From: an uncultured Alphaproteobacteria bacterium
GTDB lineage: Bacteria > Pseudomonadota > Alphaproteobacteria > Micropepsales > Micropepsaceae
Assembly (NCBI GenBank): GCA_937942205.1
Contig: CALDFO010000099.1
Location: forward strand, 1 to 7,961
Direction of reading: 5' to 3'
DNA: 7,961 bases
Part shown: positions 4,420 through 7,961 of the stretch, piece after piece
Layout: each line of letters starts with the position of its first letter
Position numbering within the stretch: the stretch's first letter is position 1
Translations under genes and position numbers: made by a program
Notes under the pieces: model-generated
The model's input: the letters and a program-made list of their open reading frames with translations, nothing else
The model's database searches: none
Told to the model about the DNA's origin: nothing

Positions 4420-5928
4420 TCACCCAATCAGTATCTCGCCCTTGCGGCCCAGTATATCCGCTAGCGCGCCCAGCCGCTTCTGCACCGGCTCGCCGGCGAT
4501 GGCTTCGCGCCTGGCCGGCACCTCCAGGATGATCTTGGCCGGGGTCAGGCGCAGGCGATACTGTGCCAGCTCGCCGCCCGCGCTGGACGACAGCGAAAAG
4601 GCGAAACGCCAGGCCAGCCCCAGCGCCAGCGCGCGCTTCTGATCGTCCTTGTCCAGCAGGCCCGCCAGGGCGATGGCCTGCGGCACCTCCTCATCGCCGG
4701 AATAGCGGTGAAAGACGCTGGCCGCGATGATGGCGCGGGCCCGGTGGCTGGCGCCCGCGAACGGCGCGGTCAGCACCTGGCCGAAGGCGCCCACGGCGCG
4801 GTCGTCGGGATGCCGCCGCCAGGCGACATCCGAGAAAAAGGCCGAGGCTTCGCGGATGCGTGCTTCGGCGGCGCTTTCGCCCTCGAACAGCGGGCGCGTC
4901 CAGTCCAGCATTTCCTGGGCATGGCAGGCGGTACGGGCGTTGCGGGCATTGGCGGCGCGGGCGAACGCCACCAGCGGATCCTGGGCGCGCTCCTCCGCCG
5001 ACAGCCGCTGGAACAGCAGCCCTTCGCGCAGGCCATAGGCGCTGATCACCACATCCCTGACGTCGCCCGCTTCCAGCAGCCGCTCCAGCACCACCGCGCC
5101 ATAGGGCAAGGATTCCGCGCGACGGCGGGACACCACATTGATCTTGCGGATGCTGTCTTTCGACAGGCCCGCCAGCAGTTTGCACAGCCGCAGGGCCCGG
5201 CCGCGCGGAATGGTGTAATGCTGCAGGACATGGAGCGGATATTTCTGCTCCTCCATGTCCACCCGCGCCAGGCTGCGCCAGATGCCGCCCACCGCATAGA
5301 GCGTGGGCGCGGACAGGCCCACCTCCTTGAAGGACGGCAGCGCCTTCAGCCCTTTGTCCACGATATCGCGCGCCCGGTCCGGATCGCCCCGGCTCTGGTC
5401 CATCAGGCGCAAGGGACCGAAAGGCAGGGTATGGGCAACGCCGGTGCGCCCGCCCCTGACAGGCACCATGTCCAGCGAGCCGCCGCCCAGGTCGGCGGCC
5501 AGCCCCTCGGCGTCGGGCGTGCCCGCGATCACGCCTTCGGCGGCGATGCGGGCTTCGTCCTGGCCCGCCAGCACGGTGATCGGCCCGCCCCAGGCGCGCT
5601 CGGCCCGGACGATGAAGTCCGCGCCGTTGCTGGCGTCGCGCGCCGCCGCCGTGGCCACCGCCTCGCGCGCCTCCACGCCCAGCCCGTCGGCGATGACGCG
5701 GAAACGGGCCAGCGCCGCCAGCGCATCGGCGACGCCCTGGGGGTGCAGGCGGCCGGTGGTGACCATCTCGCGCCCGATGGCGCAGATGGACTTTTCATTT
5801 TGCAGGGTGGCGGCGGTGCGGGTGGGCGCCTCGTATACGACCAGGCGCACCGAGTTCGACCCGATGTCCACGATGGCGACGGGACCGCGCCTGGCGCGGG
5901 CGCCCCGGGATTCGGTCAAGAACGACAC
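4420..5928 (-). CDS. ppx: Exopolyphosphatase (Ppx/GppA phosphatase family)
   Basis: Ppx/GppA enzymes remove terminal phosphates from polyphosphate, and some also hydrolyse pppGpp. The 502-residue product carries the ASKHA-fold phosphate loops: DIGSNSVRL at 21-29, the GQDEAR region at 122-127 with its acidic catalytic candidates, and DLGGGSLDM at 146-154. SLPYGAVVLE and the family signature SAYGLREG (296-303) follow, then a helical C-terminal domain to the end. The sequence cannot tell Ppx from GppA activity. The adjacent ppk favours exopolyphosphatase. A TTG at 5934 would overlap the ppk stop, but a GGAG lies directly against it. The GTG at 5928 has the same GGAG six bases upstream, so I chose GTG. 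With only two bases between the ppk stop and this start, translation is probably coupled. Confidence 0.95.
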   Translation of the reverse strand: MSFLTESRGARARRGPVAIVDIGSNSVRLVVYEAPTRTAATLQNEKSICAIGREMVTTGRLHPQGVADALAALARFRVIADGLGVEAREAVATAAARDASNGADFIVRAERAWGGPITVLAGQDEARIAAEGVIAGTPDAEGLAADLGGGSLDMVPVRGGRTGVAHTLPFGPLRLMDQSRGDPDRARDIVDKGLKALPSFKEVGLSAPTLYAVGGIWRSLARVDMEEQKYPLHVLQHYTIPRGRALRLCKLLAGLSKDSIRKINVVSRRRAESLPYGAVVLERLLEAGDVRDVVISAYGLREGLLFQRLSAEERAQDPLVAFARAANARNARTACHAQEMLDWTRPLFEGESAAEARIREASAFFSDVAWRRHPDDRAVGAFGQVLTAPFAGASHRARAIIAASVFHRYSGDEEVPQAIALAGLLDKDDQKRALALGLAWRFAFSLSSSAGGELAQYRLRLTPAKIILEVPARREAIAGEPVQKRLGALADILGRKGEILIG

Positions 5929-5930
5929 GA

Positions 5931-7961
5931 TCAACTCCGGTGCTTGTCCGGGGCCTGGATCTTCAGGGCGCGGCCGCGACCCGACAGCGACGGATTGGTC
6001 ATGAAATAGGTATGCGCGGAGAAGGCATCGCGGTCCTCGGAATGAGAATCACGGACATAACGCCCGTCCGGCTCCATATACCAGCTTTGCGCCTGGTCTT
6101 TGAGTTGCGCCACCATGATCTGATCAAGGACTTGTTGATGGACCGTGGGATTTTCAATGGGAACCAGGGTCTCCACCCGGCGGTCCAGGTTGCGGGGCAT
6201 CCAGTCGGCCGAGGAGATGAACACCTTGGCGTCCTTGTGCGGCAGGCCGTGGCCGTCGCCGAAGCAGACGATGCGGCTGTGTTCCAGGAAGCGGCCCACG
6301 ATGGATTTGACGCGGATATTCTCCGACAGGCCGGGCACCCCGGCCCGCAGGCAGCAGATGCCCCGCACGATCAGTTCGACCTTCACCCCCGCCTGGCTGG
6401 CGCGGTAGAGCCCGTCGATCATGGCCGGGTCCACCAGGCTGTTCAGCTTGACCCAGATGGCGGCGGGCCGGCCCGCCCGGACGTGCATGATTTCCTGCTG
6501 GATGGCCTCGATCAGCCGGCCGCGCAGGGTCAGAGGCGACATGGCCAGCTTTTCCATCCCCACCGGCTCGGCATAGCCGGTGATGAAGTTGAACAGCTGG
6601 GCGGCGTCGCGGCCCAGCGCCGGATCGGCGCTGAACAGCGACAGGTCGGTATAGATCTTGGCGGTGTTGGGGTGATAGTTGCCGGTGCCGAAATGGCAAT
6701 AGGTGTGCAGCTGGCCCTGTTCGCGCCGCACCACCAGGCTCACCTTGGCGTGAGTCTTCAGCGTGACGAAGCCATAGACCACCTGCACGCCCGCCCGCTC
6801 CAGGTCGCGCGCCCATTTGATGTTGGCGGCCTCGTCGAACCGGGCCTTCAATTCCACCAGCGCGGTGACCGACTTGCCGCTGTCGGCGGCCTCGATCAGC
6901 GCCTGCACGATGGGGCTGTCCGAGGAGGTGCGATAGAGAGTCTGCTTGATCGCCACCACTTCGGGATCGGCGGCGGCCTGGCGCAGGAACTGCACCACCG
7001 TGTCGAAACTCTCGAAGGGATGATGGACGATCAGGTCCTTTTCGCGGATGGCGGCGAAACAGTCGCCGTTATGGTCGCGGATGCGTTCGGGAAAACGGGG
7101 ATTATAGGGCTTGAACTGGAGTTCCGGCCGTTCCGGCAGGATCAGCTTGCCCAGGTCCGACAGGCCCATCAGATTTTCGACGATCACGATCTCGCGGTCA
7201 TCCAGGTCCAGATGCTCGGCGATGAACTGGCGCAGGGGCCCCGGCATCGAGGCGCTGCATTTCATGTGGATCACGCTGCCGCGGCGGCGGCGCTTGAGCA
7301 GCGTCTCGAACAGCAGCACCAGGTCCTCGGCTTCCTCCTCCACCTCGACATCGCTGTCGCGCAGCAGGCGGAACATGCCCCAGCCCTTGACGTCATGGCC
7401 GGGGAACAGCCGGTCGAAATAGAGCGCGATCACATGCTCCAGCGGGATGAAGCGCACCGTGCGGGGGGCGGCGTCCGGCAGGCGGATGAAGCGTTTGAGC
7501 TGGGACGGCACCGGGATCAGGGCCGAGAAGTCCTTGCCGTCGCGCTTGTTGTGCAACTGCACCGCGATGGTGAAGCCCAGATTGGGGATGAAGGGAAAGG
7601 GATGGGCCGGATCAATCGCCAGCGGAGTCAGGACCGCGAAGATCTGCCCGGCGAACTGGCCATCCAGGAATTCGCGCTCGCGCGGCGTGATTTCCTCGTC
7701 CGTCACCACGCTGATGCCTTCCTGGCGAAGCTCGGCATGAAGCCGGGTCCAGATGCCCTGCTGGTCGGTGATCAGGGCGCGCGCGGCCTTGTCCACCTGG
7801 GCCAATTGCTCGGCCGGCGACAGGCCGTCGGCGGAGGGCGTGTCCACCCCGGCGCGCACCATGCCCACCAGACCGGCCACCCGCACCATGTAGAATTCAT
7901 CCAGGTTGGAAGCGGAGATGGAAAGAAACCGCACCCGCTCGAACAAGGGATGGCGGCGGTT
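5931..7961 (-). CDS. ppk1: Polyphosphate kinase 1, N-terminus cut by the window edge
   Basis: PPK1 reversibly transfers the gamma phosphate of ATP onto long polyphosphate chains, through a phosphohistidine intermediate. The 676 residues in view open with [12 protein letters not shown], running straight on from the window edge. Family members usually have roughly 40-50 more residues before this, so the true start lies outside; a TTG at 7946 is internal. Landmarks, counted from the edge, are [18 protein letters not shown] near 14-31, [10 protein letters not shown] with H404 (E. coli autophosphorylated His435 equivalent) and [19 protein letters not shown] with H423 (His454 equivalent). Two phospholipase-D-like domains and the C-terminal [13 protein letters not shown] follow (about 590-602). 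The key residues are intact, so the enzyme should be active. It is directly upstream of ppx in one unit, so synthesis and breakdown of polyphosphate are made from the same transcript. Confidence 0.97.
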   Translation of the reverse strand, partial: NRRHPLFERVRFLSISASNLDEFYMVRVAGLVGMVRAGVDTPSADGLSPAEQLAQVDKAARALITDQQGIWTRLHAELRQEGISVVTDEEITPREREFLDGQFAGQIFAVLTPLAIDPAHPFPFIPNLGFTIAVQLHNKRDGKDFSALIPVPSQLKRFIRLPDAAPRTVRFIPLEHVIALYFDRLFPGHDVKGWGMFRLLRDSDVEVEEEAEDLVLLFETLLKRRRRGSVIHMKCSASMPGPLRQFIAEHLDLDDREIVIVENLMGLSDLGKLILPERPELQFKPYNPRFPERIRDHNGDCFAAIREKDLIVHHPFESFDTVVQFLRQAAADPEVVAIKQTLYRTSSDSPIVQALIEAADSGKSVTALVELKARFDEAANIKWARDLERAGVQVVYGFVTLKTHAKVSLVVRREQGQLHTYCHFGTGNYHPNTAKIYTDLSLFSADPALGRDAAQLFNFITGYAEPVGMEKLAMSPLTLRGRLIEAIQQEIMHVRAGRPAAIWVKLNSLVDPAMIDGLYRASQAGVKVELIVRGICCLRAGVPGLSENIRVKSIVGRFLEHSRIVCFGDGHGLPHKDAKVFISSADWMPRNLDRRVETLVPIENPTVHQQVLDQIMVAQLKDQAQSWYMEPDGRYVRDSHSEDRDAFSAHTYFMTNPSLSGRGRALKIQAPDKHRS

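Noticed and set aside
2784..4532. A 582-codon plus-strand frame crossing the acyltransferase end, the lactonase and the repeat region
   Set aside because: It is out of frame with both real genes, is very Arg/Pro/Gly-rich, and runs through palindromic repeats.
4708..6009. A 433-codon plus-strand frame opposite ppx
   Set aside because: It is antisense to a gene with intact Ppx/GppA motifs and has no motif of its own.

Overview
This window looks like ordinary chromosome from a high-GC alphaproteobacterium. The pointers are the style of TatA (FGGRGK hinge), TatB and TatC, strong GC bias at third codon positions, and a ppk-ppx pair read as one unit. I cannot place it below class from sequence alone. 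Seven protein genes are supported. No rRNA, tRNA, CRISPR array, transposase or phage gene was seen.

Layout. Positions 34-1602 (minus strand) carry tatA-tatB-tatC, a complete twin-arginine translocation operon. tatB and tatC overlap by four bases, and tatA has a strong AAGGAG site that fixes its start. A 213-base divergent gap (1603-1815) follows, with a weak candidate promoter and two small inverted repeats on the tatA side. Positions 1816-2970 (plus) encode a membrane acyltransferase of the acyltransferase-3 (OafA/NodX) family. Positions 3070-4092 (plus) encode an SMP-30/gluconolactonase-type beta-propeller enzyme with a textbook Tat signal peptide. A perfect 8-base inverted repeat (3031-3060) surrounds its likely promoter -10 and covers its ribosome binding site.

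Positions 4093-4419 lie between convergent genes and hold no credible gene. They are packed with repeats: two near-identical 35-base copies of a palindromic ATTCCC-N8-GGGAAT repeat flank a segment with a long purine/pyrimidine hairpin and a second inverted repeat. Another hairpin stands near the ppx end. Positions 4420-5928 (minus) encode exopolyphosphatase/GppA-type phosphatase. Positions 5931-7961 (minus) encode polyphosphate kinase 1, cut by the window edge at its N-terminus.

How they work together. PPK1 makes polyphosphate from ATP and Ppx removes its terminal phosphates, so the pair sets the polyphosphate pool. TatABC exports folded proteins carrying twin-arginine signals, and the adjacent lactonase-like protein is a likely client. 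The acyltransferase probably modifies a surface glycan or lipid, but its substrate cannot be read from the sequence. I saw no clear previously undescribed system. The most unusual element is the repeat cassette at 4109-4322, followed by the operator-like repeat upstream of the lactonase.
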